A stretch of 64,000 nucleotides of DNA from JBBSDP01 sp038240605 (GTDB lineage: Bacteria > Planctomycetota > Phycisphaerae > Tepidisphaerales > Tepidisphaeraceae): the NCBI GenBank assembly GCA_038240605.1, contig JBBSDP010000017.1, positions 1 to 64,000 on the forward strand, written 5' to 3'. Positions 53,208-62,921 of this stretch are shown piece by piece. How positions within the stretch are numbered: position 1 is the stretch's first letter; every line of letters starts with the position of its first letter. The notes beneath the pieces are model-generated. The model saw only the letters and a program-made list of their open reading frames with translations. It was not told the origin of the DNA and made no database searches. The translations under genes were made by a program, and so were the position numbers.

Positions 53208-53351
53208 TGCTGAGGGCTGAGTGCTGGGAAAAGGTAGGGTGGGCTCGGCCCACCACCAACTTGGCTGGTGGGCAAAGCCCACCCTACGTCAAGCCCAGTG
53301 CCGAGGTATTAAACAGACGCTCGACCGGCTCAGCACCCAGCACTCAGCACT
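53206..53351. repeat. Nested inverted repeats: GTGCTGA family around a GTAGGGTGGGC palindrome
   Basis: Outer arms 53206-53228 and 53331-53351 are of the same AGTGCTGAG family as 45595-45683. Inside lies a second element, perfect 12-bp arms 53234-53245 and 53276-53287 (gtagggtgggct/agcccaccctac), with further CCCACCA/TGGTGGG pairing. The inner palindrome resembles one dispersed in several planctomycete and other genomes. The outer element begins at the stop codon of the hydrolase. Confidence 0.75.
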
Positions 53352-53538
53352 TCGTGGTAGGGCACTCATCACTTTTCACATGATTTCTCAAGCCGGGGCG
53401 GTGCCTTCGTCCGATATATCGGTGGACTCGCACGGTTGTCGCGCGGGCCTCGGAACAATTGCGGTTGGCCTGCGCCCCGTCCCGCGCTGCGGGAGGGACC
53501 TGGGCCTGACCGTCGGAAGATTGGCAAAGGAGTTGCCC

Positions 53539-53886
53539 ATGACTGCGAACTGGATGAACAAGTGGATTGCGGCCGGCGTGCTTGCCGTGGCGACGATTCC
53601 CGCCGTTGGTTTTGCCCGCTCGCACCGCCCGGTGCAGGCTGCCCCGCCGTCGCTGATGGCGACGGGCCCCGAGACCCCCGTGGTGACGACCTCGGTCCTG
53701 CCCGATGCCAAGCCGGCAGCCCTCGAGACCTCGCATGCGAAGAAGCTGCACAGCAAGCTTCACGCCCGCAAGGCCAGCCACCGTGGCCTGAGCGCCGGCA
53801 AGCACAAGTCGCGCAAGCTGAGCCACAAGCACGGTAAGCACACCAGCCTTCACTCGACCAGCCGCACCGCCACCGTGCTGCAATAA
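53539..53886 (+). CDS. Small basic exported protein, His/Lys/Ser-rich
   Basis: A 115-residue protein with AAAGGAG upstream and a signal peptide (MTANWMNKWIAAGVLAVATIPAVGFA). The mature end is rich in Lys, His, Ser and Arg (SHAKKLHSKLHARKASHRGL, SAGKHKSRKLSHKHGKH), net strongly positive. It could bind nucleic acid, wall polymers or metal through His; no family is recognised. A 12-bp hairpin follows. Confidence 0.6.
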   Translation: MTANWMNKWIAAGVLAVATIPAVGFARSHRPVQAAPPSLMATGPETPVVTTSVLPDAKPAALETSHAKKLHSKLHARKASHRGLSAGKHKSRKLSHKHGKHTSLHSTSRTATVLQ

Positions 53887-53918
53887 GCTCGGATGGATGG
53901 GTCTGAACCGAGATCGCG

Positions 53919-53946
53919 GACACCCCGGAATTCTTTCCGGGGTGTC
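53919..53946 (+). terminator. Hairpin after the basic protein gene
   Basis: A 12-bp perfect stem (53919-53930 with 53935-53946) with a TTCT loop and only a weak T stretch after it. It probably terminates the small basic protein transcript. Confidence 0.55.
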
Positions 53947-54043
53947 TGCGTTTGATGATGGACGTACATTTCCAGATTCGCGACTGGCCGCATCCCGCGG
54001 TTGCGACGTTTTCCAAACCCAGCTCGCGCGATTCGATCTCGTT

Positions 54044-55414
54044 ATGATGTCCGCCGTGTATTCCTCAGCACGTGAAGTCAACTTCGATGCGATCGTCGGA
54101 CCGACGCACGCCTACGCCGGGCTGGCCATGGGCAACCTCGCGTCGCAGCGCCACAAGCACGCCGTCTCCCATCCGCGACAGGCTGCCCTTCAGGGTTTGG
54201 CGAAGATGAAGCTGCTGGCCGACCTGGGCATCCCCCAGGCGGTCCTTCCGCCGCAACGGCGTCCCGACCTGGACATGCTGCGGCGCCTGGGATTTTCCGG
54301 CGACGACGCCGCGGTCCTCAGCGCCGCCGGGCAGGAAGACCCTGGCTTACTGGCCGCAAGCAGTAGTGCATCGGCGATGTGGGCCGCCAACGCCGCGACC
54401 GTTTCCCCCTCCGCCGATACGGCTGACGGGAAGGTCCACTTCACCCCGGCAAACCTCGTGAGCCAGTTTCATCGATCGATCGAAACCCGCGCCACTGCCG
54501 CCATCTTGCGAGTGATCTTTCCGGACAGCGCCCGCTTCGTTCATCACCCCGCTCTGCCGGCTTGTCTGCCGCTAGGCGATGAAGGGGCCGCCAATCATGC
54601 TCGACTCACTCCTTCCTACGGCCAATCCGGCCTCGAGGTGTTCGTCTATGGGCGCGATGAATCGTCGACGACGACCAACACTGCCGCTCCCCGGCGATTT
54701 CCCGCCCGCCAATCCCGCGCCGCGGCCGAAGCGATCGCACGCCTCCATGGCCTCGATCCCGCTCGCACCCTTTTCCTCCGACAGAATCCCGAAGCGATCG
54801 ATGCCGGGGTCTTTCACAACGATGTGATCTGCGTCGGCAATGAAGACGTCCTGCTCGTTCACGAGCGCGCCTTCGCCGGCGGCGCCGCTGATCTGAATCG
54901 CATCACCGAGGCCTACCAGGCCGTTTCCGGGCAGCGACTTCACCTGATCACGATCCCGGAGTCCGCGCTATCGCTTTCAGAGTCCGTCGAGACCTACCTC
55001 TTCAACAGTCAGCTGGTCACCGCGCCCGACCGATCGGGCATGCGTCTCATCGCTCCGATCGAGGTGCGCGACCATCCGAGTGCCCGACGATGTGTGGAAC
55101 AGGTTCTCGCCGACTCGGCCAATCCGGTGAACGCCGTCACCTGGGTGGACGTGCGCCAAAGCATGAACAACGGCGGTGGCCCCGCCTGCCTGCGCCTGCG
55201 CGTCGTCCTCACCGAAGCGGAGCTGGCGAGCGTTCGCCCCGACGTCTTCCTGAATGATTCGCTCTACGCAATGCTGACCGACTGGATCACGCGACAATAT
55301 CGCGAGCGCCTCGCCCCGGGTGACCTGGCCGATCCCCGCCTGCTTCAGGAAGTTCGCCGGGCGCTCGATGAGCTTTCCCAGATCCTGCGCATCGACATGA
55401 TCACGGCAGCTTGA
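54044..55414 (+). CDS. astB: N-succinylarginine dihydrolase
   Basis: A 456-residue enzyme of the arginine succinyltransferase pathway; it converts N2-succinylarginine to N2-succinylornithine, ammonia and CO2. Motifs: NFDAIVGPTHAYAGLAMGNLA, FTPANLVSQFHRSIETRATA, FHNDVICVGNEDVLLVHERA and QSMNNGGGPACLRLRV (with the catalytic Cys). The start is the first of two ATGs at 54044/54047. No other ast genes are in the window, so partners must be elsewhere. Confidence 0.92.
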   Translation: MMSAVYSSAREVNFDAIVGPTHAYAGLAMGNLASQRHKHAVSHPRQAALQGLAKMKLLADLGIPQAVLPPQRRPDLDMLRRLGFSGDDAAVLSAAGQEDPGLLAASSSASAMWAANAATVSPSADTADGKVHFTPANLVSQFHRSIETRATAAILRVIFPDSARFVHHPALPACLPLGDEGAANHARLTPSYGQSGLEVFVYGRDESSTTTNTAAPRRFPARQSRAAAEAIARLHGLDPARTLFLRQNPEAIDAGVFHNDVICVGNEDVLLVHERAFAGGAADLNRITEAYQAVSGQRLHLITIPESALSLSESVETYLFNSQLVTAPDRSGMRLIAPIEVRDHPSARRCVEQVLADSANPVNAVTWVDVRQSMNNGGGPACLRLRVVLTEAELASVRPDVFLNDSLYAMLTDWITRQYRERLAPGDLADPRLLQEVRRALDELSQILRIDMITAA

Positions 55415-56027
55415 ACCCTTCGTTCTGATAAGCCTCGAGCTTGTAGTACAGCGTCCGACGGCTGATGCCCAGCTCGACCGCCGTCGCGGTGCGATTGCCG
55501 GCGTTGCGCTCCAGGACTGCCAGGATGTGCTGCCGCTCGACATCGTGCAGCGTCATTCCCTCGGCGCCGGGCACGGGTGAATGGGAGGTGGCGACCGCGT
55601 CACCACCTTCGTCCTTAGCGGCTGGCGACGCGGGCGCGAGTCGTCGCATGGCACGATCCAGCGCCTGCTCCAGCTCGCCCAGATGGCACGGCTTGGTCAG
55701 AAACTCCACGACGTCCAGATGCATGGCGGTGCGCGCGGCCTCCACGCTGGCAAACCCGGTCAGGACGATCGCCTGAAGGTGGGGTCGTTTTTCACGCAGG
55801 CGGGTGAGCGTCTCGAGGCCGTCGGCCCCGGGCAGGTTCAGGTCGAGCAGTGCGATCTCGGGTCCCGCCGTCTCGGCAACGCGCAGCGCCTCTTCTCCGC
55901 TACGCGCCGAGGTGACGGTGAAACCCCAGCCGCCGATCGCGCGGACGAGCAGGTCGCGCATGCGCGGCTCGTCTTCGACGATCAGCACGCGACCCTGCGG
56001 CCGAATTGGGATCACCACCTCGCTCAT
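55401..56027 (-). CDS. Response regulator with Fis-type HTH
   Basis: A 208-residue regulator: a receiver domain (VLIVEDEPRMRDLLVRAIGG, phosphoacceptor in IALLDLNLPGADG, KPCHLGELEQAL) linked to a C-terminal Fis-type HTH (VLERNAGNRTATAVELGISR, RTLYYKLEAYQNEG). It lacks an AAA+ domain, like PrrA/ActR-type regulators. It follows the histidine kinase with a 4-nt overlap and ends convergently with astB, overlapping it by 14 nt. Confidence 0.92.
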   Translation of the reverse strand: MSEVVIPIRPQGRVLIVEDEPRMRDLLVRAIGGWGFTVTSARSGEEALRVAETAGPEIALLDLNLPGADGLETLTRLREKRPHLQAIVLTGFASVEAARTAMHLDVVEFLTKPCHLGELEQALDRAMRRLAPASPAAKDEGGDAVATSHSPVPGAEGMTLHDVERQHILAVLERNAGNRTATAVELGISRRTLYYKLEAYQNEGFKLP

Positions 56028-57541
56028 GCCGATTTCTCCGCCATCGCCAGGGCCGGCAGGTCAACGGTAAAGCGGCTTCCCCGTCCGACGCCTTCGCTGG
56101 CGGCGCGGATCTGGCCTCCGTGGCTTTGCACGATGGCATGACTGATCGACAGCCCCAGGCCAGTCCCGGCTTGGCGCACGCCACGTTTCTCCGTGAAGAA
56201 CGGCTCGAAGATCCGCTCCAGCGTCCGCGGCGACATCCCCTTCCCATTGTCGATCACGCTCAACTCGACCCGCTCGCCCCGTCGGACCACCTCGATCGTC
56301 ACGCGCCCCGCCTTCGCAGCGGCGGGCGCGATGGCCACGGCGGCGGGAATGGATTCCAAAGCGTTGAGAGTCAGGTTGAGCAGCACCTGTTTCATTTCAC
56401 CTTCCAGGGCATCGACGACCAGCTCATCCCGCGCCCCGTCCGCATGGACGTCGATCGTTCGCCCGCGATGCATCGGCAGCCCGCTCACCATCGCCGCCAC
56501 CTGCTCCGCCAGGTCGGCGAGGTTGACGGGGCGACGGCTTTCGTTTCCCTGCCGCGCCAGCGACAGAAGCTTGGCGGTGATATCCTTGCAGCGAAAGGCT
56601 TCGTCGCTGATCACTTGGAGCGAGCGAAGCAGCTCTGGATCGACGGCGCGGCCCGGCTCGACGTTGCTGGCGGATTTGAGCTGTTCGAGCGTGTACTCGG
56701 CGTAGCCGCTGATGATGCCCAGCGGGTTGTTGATCTCGTGGGCCACGCCCGCGGCCAGGTAGCCAACGCTTGCCAGGCGCTCGGAGCGAACCAGCTCCCG
56801 GCTCTTCTGCTCGACCTTCTCCTCGAGCTGATGATAGAAGCCGTCCAGCTCCTCGGCCATCCGGTTGAAGTCCGTCGCCAGCGACGCGAACTCCTCGCCG
56901 CCGGCCGGGGTGATTCGCTGCGAGAATTGCCCGACCGCAACCTTGCGCACGCCGCTCCGCAGCCGATTGAGTGGCAGCATGACGCCACGGTATTGCCAGG
57001 CGCCCAGGATCACGGCCCCGACGACTGCCGTCGCCGAGACCACCGCCGTCACCATCACCGTAGCACGGCGTTTGGCGCCGGCGGCGCGCTGATTTTCCTC
57101 AATGGAACGGCGCACCTGCGCTGCCTTGGCCGCGATCTCCCCCATGGCCCGATCGACCGCGCCGGCATCGACGGCCAGCACGTCCTGATCGGTTTGCTCC
57201 TCGGGTGGCCGGCGCAATTGCTTCACCGCGTCGGCCAGAGCGGCTCCGATGGCATCGCCTTCACGGCCGTGTACCGGCTCGACCAGCCGATACCGCGTTG
57301 CCGCCAACTCCACCTGCGCCCGCGCCGCCGCCCGATCAGGATGCTCCGATGCAAGCAGGCTCCGCGCAATGGCCAGTTGCGACCCCGCCTCAAACACCTG
57401 CCGCAATTCCTTGTACCCCTGCAGCGCCAGGCCGTAATCCTGCCGCAGCCCGTTGAGTCCCCAGAGCGACGCCGCCACGGTCAGCAGCAATCCCACGATC
57501 ATCGCGGAGATCTGCAAAGCCATCTTCCGACGGAGCGTCAT
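56024..57541 (-). CDS. Membrane sensor histidine kinase
   Basis: A 505-residue kinase. Two membrane helices (~7-30 and ~155-180) flank a ~120-residue sensor. HAMP (NRLRSGVRKVAVGQFSQRIT) is followed by the HisKA region with GVAHEINNPLGIISGYAEYT (phosphorylated His). The HATPase domain contains LLNLTLNALESIP, VIDNGKGMS, FEPFFTEKR and GTGLGLSISHAIVQSHGG. It is coupled to the response regulator downstream. The signal is unknown. Confidence 0.94.
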   Translation of the reverse strand: MTLRRKMALQISAMIVGLLLTVAASLWGLNGLRQDYGLALQGYKELRQVFEAGSQLAIARSLLASEHPDRAAARAQVELAATRYRLVEPVHGREGDAIGAALADAVKQLRRPPEEQTDQDVLAVDAGAVDRAMGEIAAKAAQVRRSIEENQRAAGAKRRATVMVTAVVSATAVVGAVILGAWQYRGVMLPLNRLRSGVRKVAVGQFSQRITPAGGEEFASLATDFNRMAEELDGFYHQLEEKVEQKSRELVRSERLASVGYLAAGVAHEINNPLGIISGYAEYTLEQLKSASNVEPGRAVDPELLRSLQVISDEAFRCKDITAKLLSLARQGNESRRPVNLADLAEQVAAMVSGLPMHRGRTIDVHADGARDELVVDALEGEMKQVLLNLTLNALESIPAAVAIAPAAAKAGRVTIEVVRRGERVELSVIDNGKGMSPRTLERIFEPFFTEKRGVRQAGTGLGLSISHAIVQSHGGQIRAASEGVGRGSRFTVDLPALAMAEKSA

Positions 57542-57685
57542 ACACTGCGATCATATCGCTTGAGCTGAAAAGTTGAATGTTGGAGAAAACGGGCCCCCGA
57601 AATCGACACAGGTCGCACGTCCAACTGCCGCTTCTACCGAACGTCTGGTCCGACCGGCAGCAAGGAGTCGAGAAAGGGCTGAACT

Positions 57686-57910
57686 TCATTCAGATTGCGT
57701 GCCGTTGTGGTGTACGGTCCAGTCTTCAGGTGCGAGGGACTGGAGAAGTCGTTCCCACATGGGGCGTGCGGCGGCGCCGCTCAGCTCGAATGACTTGACG
57801 CCAATGTCGATGTTGAGCGTCGGCTCGATCGGGTGGTCCACGAAGTGAGCCTGCGAGATCTGGTCGAGGTCAATGATGCTGGATCGGCCAATGTGGATAA
57901 ATCGTGCCAT
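57686..57910 (-). CDS. Small conserved-looking protein of unknown function
   Basis: A 74-residue protein with an AAAGGA at ~12 nt before the ATG. It reads MARFIHIGRSSIIDLDQISQ, AHFVDHPIEPTLNIDIG, and ends near WERLLQSLAPEDW. The IIDLDQISQ stretch resembles small LytTR-like or bacteriophage-type beta proteins, but no family is confidently recognised. Confidence 0.5.
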   Translation of the reverse strand: MARFIHIGRSSIIDLDQISQAHFVDHPIEPTLNIDIGVKSFELSGAAARPMWERLLQSLAPEDWTVHHNGTQSE

Positions 57911-58018
57911 GTTGCCGGCGTTCCTTTCGGGTTGTGGTCAGAAGTGCGCGCTGGCCTCACAGCGACGTTGTTCTCTCCGATTGCTTCAGATCGCGACGGG
58001 TAACCCCTTCACGTTGCG

Positions 58019-59305
58019 CTAATCGGGAAGCGGCTGGCCGCGGGTTTCGGGCGCGAACCAGATCAGCACCATGCCGACGCCGTAGACCAGCGTGATCGCC
58101 GCTGAGGCTTGGGCATACTTACCGCCGAAGTGGCTGACGAGCCAACCCTGCCCCAGCGCCCCGCCCGCGGCGACGATACGGCCGAAATTAAAGCTGACAC
58201 CCTGCCCCGTCGCCCGCACCCGCGTGGGAAACAGCTCGGGCAGGTAGAGCGGAAGCCAGCCGTAGAACGCCGCGGTGGTGGCGCCGACGATGAAGGTCAT
58301 GGCGATCAGCCGCCAGCCATAGCTCGTGAACCCAAGGAAGAGGATCTGGCAGGTAATCAGCGAGGCAATGCACAGGCTGAAGTAAGTGATCCGCCGGCCG
58401 GCCCAGCCGCCGGCCAGTGCCCCGGCGAAGCAGCCGAGCACCGCCCCCAGGGCGCTGGAGATTTGCGCCACGGCCTTGGCGTTGGGCATGGCGGAGTGCG
58501 TGATCTGGTCAACCCACAGCGGGATCCACTGAACCGACGCCCACGTTCCGATCAGGCAGACCGAGGCGAACGCAATCCCCAGGAGCGTGAGCCGTCGCAA
58601 GGGCGGCGTCATCACTTCCGCCAGCGGCCCCAATGCACGATTGCGCACCGTCTGTTTCCACCGCCGTGACTCGGGCACGAAGAGTCGGATGAAGAACGTG
58701 AGCAGCGCCGGCGCGGCGCCGGCCAGCATCACCCATCGCCACGAGTGAGTCGTGACGCGGAACACCAGTCCCAGCACGCCGATCAGCGCGAACCCGACGT
58801 TGCTGGCCGCGCCGATCGCCCCGGCCAGCAACGGCCGGCGCGCCTCCGGCCAGCACTCCATCACCAGTGCCACGCCCAGGGACCATTCCCCACCCATTCC
58901 CAGAGCCGCGACGAACCGCAACACCGCCAGGTGCCAGGGCGCACCGGCGAAGAAACAGAGCCCAGAGAAAATCGAGTAAACCAGGACGCTCATCGCCATC
59001 GCCCGCACGCGTCCGATGCGGTCGCCGAGCCACCCGAACACCAACCCGCCGCACGCCGCCCCGATGAGGAACAGCGCCGTGATGATGGCCATCCACCAGC
59101 CGACGCGCTGGTCGTTGCTGACGTGCATCAATTCCTGGAGGGCCGGCCGGGCCACGAGTGGAAAGATGCCCATCTCCAGCCCGTCAAACATCCAGCCGAG
59201 GAACGCCGCCGTCAGGACGAGCCATCGCTCGTGGGCCGAGGCGATGATGGGAGAGGGATCGGGAATTCCAGCCGGCTGGCGATCGAGGACTTGCGTACGG
59301 CTCAT
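58019..59305 (-). CDS. Major facilitator superfamily transporter
   Basis: A 428-residue permease with about 12 hydrophobic segments. Typical MFS loops are present: GWLGDRIGRVRAMAMSVLVY between helices 2 and 3, and AGGWAGRRITYFSLCIASL in the second half. The beginning resembles sugar/metabolite-proton symporters (MFDGLEMGIFPLVARPAL). The DGLEMG start is common in MHS/AAHS carboxylate or aromatic-acid transporters. The substrate is unknown. Confidence 0.9.
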   Translation of the reverse strand: MSRTQVLDRQPAGIPDPSPIIASAHERWLVLTAAFLGWMFDGLEMGIFPLVARPALQELMHVSNDQRVGWWMAIITALFLIGAACGGLVFGWLGDRIGRVRAMAMSVLVYSIFSGLCFFAGAPWHLAVLRFVAALGMGGEWSLGVALVMECWPEARRPLLAGAIGAASNVGFALIGVLGLVFRVTTHSWRWVMLAGAAPALLTFFIRLFVPESRRWKQTVRNRALGPLAEVMTPPLRRLTLLGIAFASVCLIGTWASVQWIPLWVDQITHSAMPNAKAVAQISSALGAVLGCFAGALAGGWAGRRITYFSLCIASLITCQILFLGFTSYGWRLIAMTFIVGATTAAFYGWLPLYLPELFPTRVRATGQGVSFNFGRIVAAGGALGQGWLVSHFGGKYAQASAAITLVYGVGMVLIWFAPETRGQPLPD

Positions 59306-59434
59306 GCGGGTAAGACTGCTACCGCGAGGCGAGGAACCCCGTTGCCGTTGGACGACGATGAGAATCGCCCATCAATGACCGCAGGCTGCCCTTGACTTCA
59401 AATCCCATTCCAATGACAACCACCCGGGAAACAC

Positions 59435-60532
59435 ATGAACAGCCACCAGCAGCAGAAACCGCGCATCCTCACCGGCGATACGCCCACGGGTAAGTTGCAC
59501 CTCGGCCATTACGTCGGCAGTGTCGAGAATCGGCTGGCGTTGCAGGCGTCGTACGACTGCTACTTCATCATCGCCAATAAGCACGCCTTCAGCACCCGCG
59601 CCGAAAAGCCGGAGGAGATCCGGCAGAGCGTGATCGAGATCGCGACAGATTACCTGGCCGCCGGGATCGATCCCAACCAGAGCACGATGTTCATCCAGAG
59701 CGAAGTGCCGGCGATCGACGAGCTCACGTTCTACTTCTCGATGCTCCTGCCATTCAACGTGGTCATGAAGAACCCCACGATCAAGGAGGAGATCCGGGAC
59801 AAGGGACTCGGTGACAGTTATCCGTTCGGGTTTCCGCTGTACGCCGTGGGCCAGACGGCCGACATCCTCGCCTTTCGTCCGCAACTCGTGCCGGTCGGGG
59901 AGGACCAGCTCCCGCATCTGGAACTGACCCGTGTGGTGGCGCGGAAGTTCGATCAGATCTATTGCGGCGTCGATCCCCAGACGGCGGACTACGACTACGT
60001 GAAGGCCGGCGGGCTCTTTCCAGTCATCGAGCCGAAGCTCGGCCGTGTTCACCGTCTAGTCGGGACCGGCGGCCCCGGGCCGAGTGGTGAACTGCTGAAG
60101 ATGAGCAAGTCGCTGAACAACGCGATTTACCTATCCGACGACGCCGACGTGGTGCAGAAGAAAGTGATGGGGATGTACACGGATCCGAAACGGCTGCGTG
60201 CCACCGATCCGGGAACGGTGGAGAACAACCCGCTCTGGATCTTCCACGAAACGTTCAACCCGGATGCGGCATGGGTGGCCGAGCAGGAAGAGGCCTACCG
60301 GCAGGGGAAGGTGGGTGACGTCATCATCAAGCGTAAACTCATCGAGGTGCTCAACACGCTGCTGGAGCCGATCCGCAACCGACGCAAACCGTTCGAATCC
60401 AATCCGAGCGATGTGCTGGACGTGCTTCGAGCGGGCACGAAACGGGCGAACGCGGTCGCTGAGGAAACCTTGCAACTGGCCAAACAGAAACTGAAGCAGG
60501 ATTACTTTGGGCGGGATCTATCGATCCGGTGA
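59435..60532 (+). CDS. trpS: Tryptophanyl-tRNA synthetase
   Basis: A 365-residue class I synthetase. The HIGH-type motif is in TGDTPTGKLHLGHYVGSVEN (HLGH), KMSKS is in LLKMSKSLNNAIYLSDDAD, and the tryptophan pocket region is in PVGEDQLPHLELTRVVARKF. Length and order are normal for the bacterial form. Confidence 0.96.
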   Translation: MNSHQQQKPRILTGDTPTGKLHLGHYVGSVENRLALQASYDCYFIIANKHAFSTRAEKPEEIRQSVIEIATDYLAAGIDPNQSTMFIQSEVPAIDELTFYFSMLLPFNVVMKNPTIKEEIRDKGLGDSYPFGFPLYAVGQTADILAFRPQLVPVGEDQLPHLELTRVVARKFDQIYCGVDPQTADYDYVKAGGLFPVIEPKLGRVHRLVGTGGPGPSGELLKMSKSLNNAIYLSDDADVVQKKVMGMYTDPKRLRATDPGTVENNPLWIFHETFNPDAAWVAEQEEAYRQGKVGDVIIKRKLIEVLNTLLEPIRNRRKPFESNPSDVLDVLRAGTKRANAVAEETLQLAKQKLKQDYFGRDLSIR

Positions 60533-60551
60533 AGCCGCGCGATGAATGTGG

Positions 60552-61316
60552 TCAGGCGGAAGGGGGAGTCGGCGGCGGCGATTGAGAGTCAGGCGGGGGG
60601 GTGGCCGGAACGGCTGGCGGCGCCGAGCCGTACCCATAACTCGTTGGCGGCATGTCTGGCTGGAGCTGACCGACTTGCGGTTGGCCATAACCGCCAACTT
60701 GCATCATTTGCTGTTGCTGCTGGTATTGCCAAATCTGCGCGGCCACCTGCCGCTGTTGGGCGTCGATTTGCGGGGCGGCGCGCATCGCCTGCGTGAGCCA
60801 TGTGATAACCAGTCCCAGAAGCACCAGCGGAATCAGCCCGATGATGATGCCGACAAACGCCGATGGGTTCTTCATCCCCATGATGACCGCACCGACGATC
60901 TGCATGAGCATGAAGATCGCCAACAGCACGCAGAAAACAAGGCTGAAAATGGCGGCGATCTTGCCGCCGCGGCGCACGAACACGCCCAGGACAACAAAGA
61001 CAATTCCCAACAACACCTCGACCACGGCCATCACGGTATACACCGTTCGCATGAACTGTTCGGGTGTCAGTCCAGTCCCCGTGTCGGAAATCCGCATCCC
61101 CGACTGCTCCAGCACCTTATCCATCGGGCCCATTGCGGCGAAGACGCCCAGGCACGCGCCGCACAACAACAGCAACCCACTTAGCACGAACATCCCGATG
61201 CCGGCGCGGCGCGCCGGCGCCAGCAGCTCCGGGCCCGGCTGGAAATATTGATAATCCATCGGGTAAGGCGAAGGCGGGTACTGCGAGGGTGGATAGGACG
61301 GAGGGTATTGGCTCAC
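60552..61316 (-). CDS. Proline/glutamine-rich membrane protein of unknown function
   Basis: A 254-residue protein. The N-terminus is a Pro/Tyr/Gln-rich segment (MSQYPPSYPPSQYPPSPYP), followed by about four hydrophobic helices (~40-60, 90-112, 122-145, 150-172), then a Gln/Pro-rich tail. Such termini are common in planctomycete membrane proteins. No catalytic motif is seen. Confidence 0.6.
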   Translation of the reverse strand: MSQYPPSYPPSQYPPSPYPMDYQYFQPGPELLAPARRAGIGMFVLSGLLLLCGACLGVFAAMGPMDKVLEQSGMRISDTGTGLTPEQFMRTVYTVMAVVEVLLGIVFVVLGVFVRRGGKIAAIFSLVFCVLLAIFMLMQIVGAVIMGMKNPSAFVGIIIGLIPLVLLGLVITWLTQAMRAAPQIDAQQRQVAAQIWQYQQQQQMMQVGGYGQPQVGQLQPDMPPTSYGYGSAPPAVPATPPPDSQSPPPTPPSA

Positions 61317-61406
61317 GTTGCTTATTCCAGTTCCTGATCGTCGTGCGATCGCGCGATGCCGTCAAGCGGCGCCAGCTTTGCGCGAAGGCGTCGAACCGAC
61401 TTCCGA

Positions 61407-62798
61407 TCAGTGCATCCATAAAAAGACCGGCTCGCCGCCGACCTCGATCTCAACATGGTCCTCGACGGCTTTCCATGTAACGGTTGCCGGGCCGCCCCGG
61501 TCTTGCGGCATGCGCTCCGCGCGATAGGGCTTCACCGAACCCGCCGCCAGCGGCAAGTTCTTCAGCTTGGCCTTCGTATCGCCGGTCGGGACCCACGCGA
61601 CCATCACCCGCTCCTGCGGACGATCGGCGTGGACGTATTCGAAGCAGTACAGATCGCCGTCGCGGCGCACCAGTGCCCTGGAAAATCGGTACTCGCCGAG
61701 CGACTTATCGAGATGGGCGACGGCGTAGAACGAAGGCTTCGGTGCAAAGTTTCGAGTGATGCCCGAGGCGCCATGAAGCTGCGCCTCGTCCTTGTCATTG
61801 AAGAAATAGAGGTATGCCCTGTTCAGGTCCATCGCGGAGAAGAGCAGATAGGAGCGAACGATATAACGCGCCTGTTCGGCGTCGGTCATGCCCACCCATT
61901 TCGCCCACGGACCATCGGGCGCCGGCGGCTTGCTGGCGCTGTCGTAGCCGAACTCGGTCAGCCAGACGCGTTTGCCCGCGGCATGCTCGTCGCGCCAGCG
62001 GATCACGGCTTCAACCTGCTTCAGATACGGGATAGACGCGTCTTCGGGAAACGAACGGTGCCACGTCGGCCAGCCGTCTTTGAAGGCATAGGAATGGACG
62101 TTCAGCACGTCGTAGAGCGATTCCAAACCCGCGACGGCGGACATGGGTTTGCTCCACTCGTCGGGCTTGCCGATGAGGACGGCACAGGTGGCGATCATCA
62201 ACTTCGGATCACCCTTGCGGATGCCGGCGGCCATGCCCTGGAAGATCGCGCGGTACTGCGACTCATTGTACTTGGAGGGCTCGTTGCCGACTTCGATGGA
62301 GGAGACCAGCTTCTTCCCCGACGGGCCGAAGAAACGCGCGAAGGCTTCGCCGTAGACCTGGGCATCGTGCTGCGGATCTTTCCATAACGTGGGAGGAACG
62401 TCATCGAAGATGAGGCAGGCATCGATGTCGTATCCAACCCTGAGCCAGGAACCGTAAAGGCCGCCCCAGTCGACGCCGTTCGCGGCCAGGGGGAATGCCG
62501 AGGGATGGGCCGGATCGGGCTGGAGGTCCCAGGCAATCGGATGGTAATCCCGAAGCCGGCGGCAGATCGGCTTGTACAGGTCCGGCTTGAACTGCACGGT
62601 GTGAACGTTTAGTCCAATGAATTCATGCATAGTGGGAAAAGATCGTGCCGGCCGGTCCGGGGAATCGGCAGCGGCGTCGGAACTTGCCACGATACAGAGA
62701 GTGAGGGCAAGCATTTGCAATCGAGCGTTGCATAAAAGACTCGGGAGCGCGCCGACGGCGACCAATGCGTTTCTGATCAGGCTCTTCAAATTGGTCAT
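61407..62798 (-). CDS. Exported glycoside hydrolase, clan GH-A type
   Basis: A 463-residue protein with a signal-peptide-like N-terminus (~25-45) and a TIM-barrel glycosidase core. The acid/base residue is probably E173 in SSIEVGNEPSKYN and the nucleophile E282 in VWLTEFGYDS, spaced as in clan GH-A (GH5/GH39/GH53-like). A C-terminal beta domain follows. The polysaccharide target is not evident; the family was not assigned by eye. Confidence 0.8.
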   Translation of the reverse strand: MTNLKSLIRNALVAVGALPSLLCNARLQMLALTLCIVASSDAAADSPDRPARSFPTMHEFIGLNVHTVQFKPDLYKPICRRLRDYHPIAWDLQPDPAHPSAFPLAANGVDWGGLYGSWLRVGYDIDACLIFDDVPPTLWKDPQHDAQVYGEAFARFFGPSGKKLVSSIEVGNEPSKYNESQYRAIFQGMAAGIRKGDPKLMIATCAVLIGKPDEWSKPMSAVAGLESLYDVLNVHSYAFKDGWPTWHRSFPEDASIPYLKQVEAVIRWRDEHAAGKRVWLTEFGYDSASKPPAPDGPWAKWVGMTDAEQARYIVRSYLLFSAMDLNRAYLYFFNDKDEAQLHGASGITRNFAPKPSFYAVAHLDKSLGEYRFSRALVRRDGDLYCFEYVHADRPQERVMVAWVPTGDTKAKLKNLPLAAGSVKPYRAERMPQDRGGPATVTWKAVEDHVEIEVGGEPVFLWMH

Positions 62799-62921
62799 AT
62801 TTCACCCCAGGAGCGGTGTGACGGATACACACCTGCGCCGATACCCACCTGTAGTAAGATGGGTCGCGGGCGTTGGAGATCAGCCCAATCGGTTCGCGAA
62901 CGCAGGCCTGAGGTGAAATTC

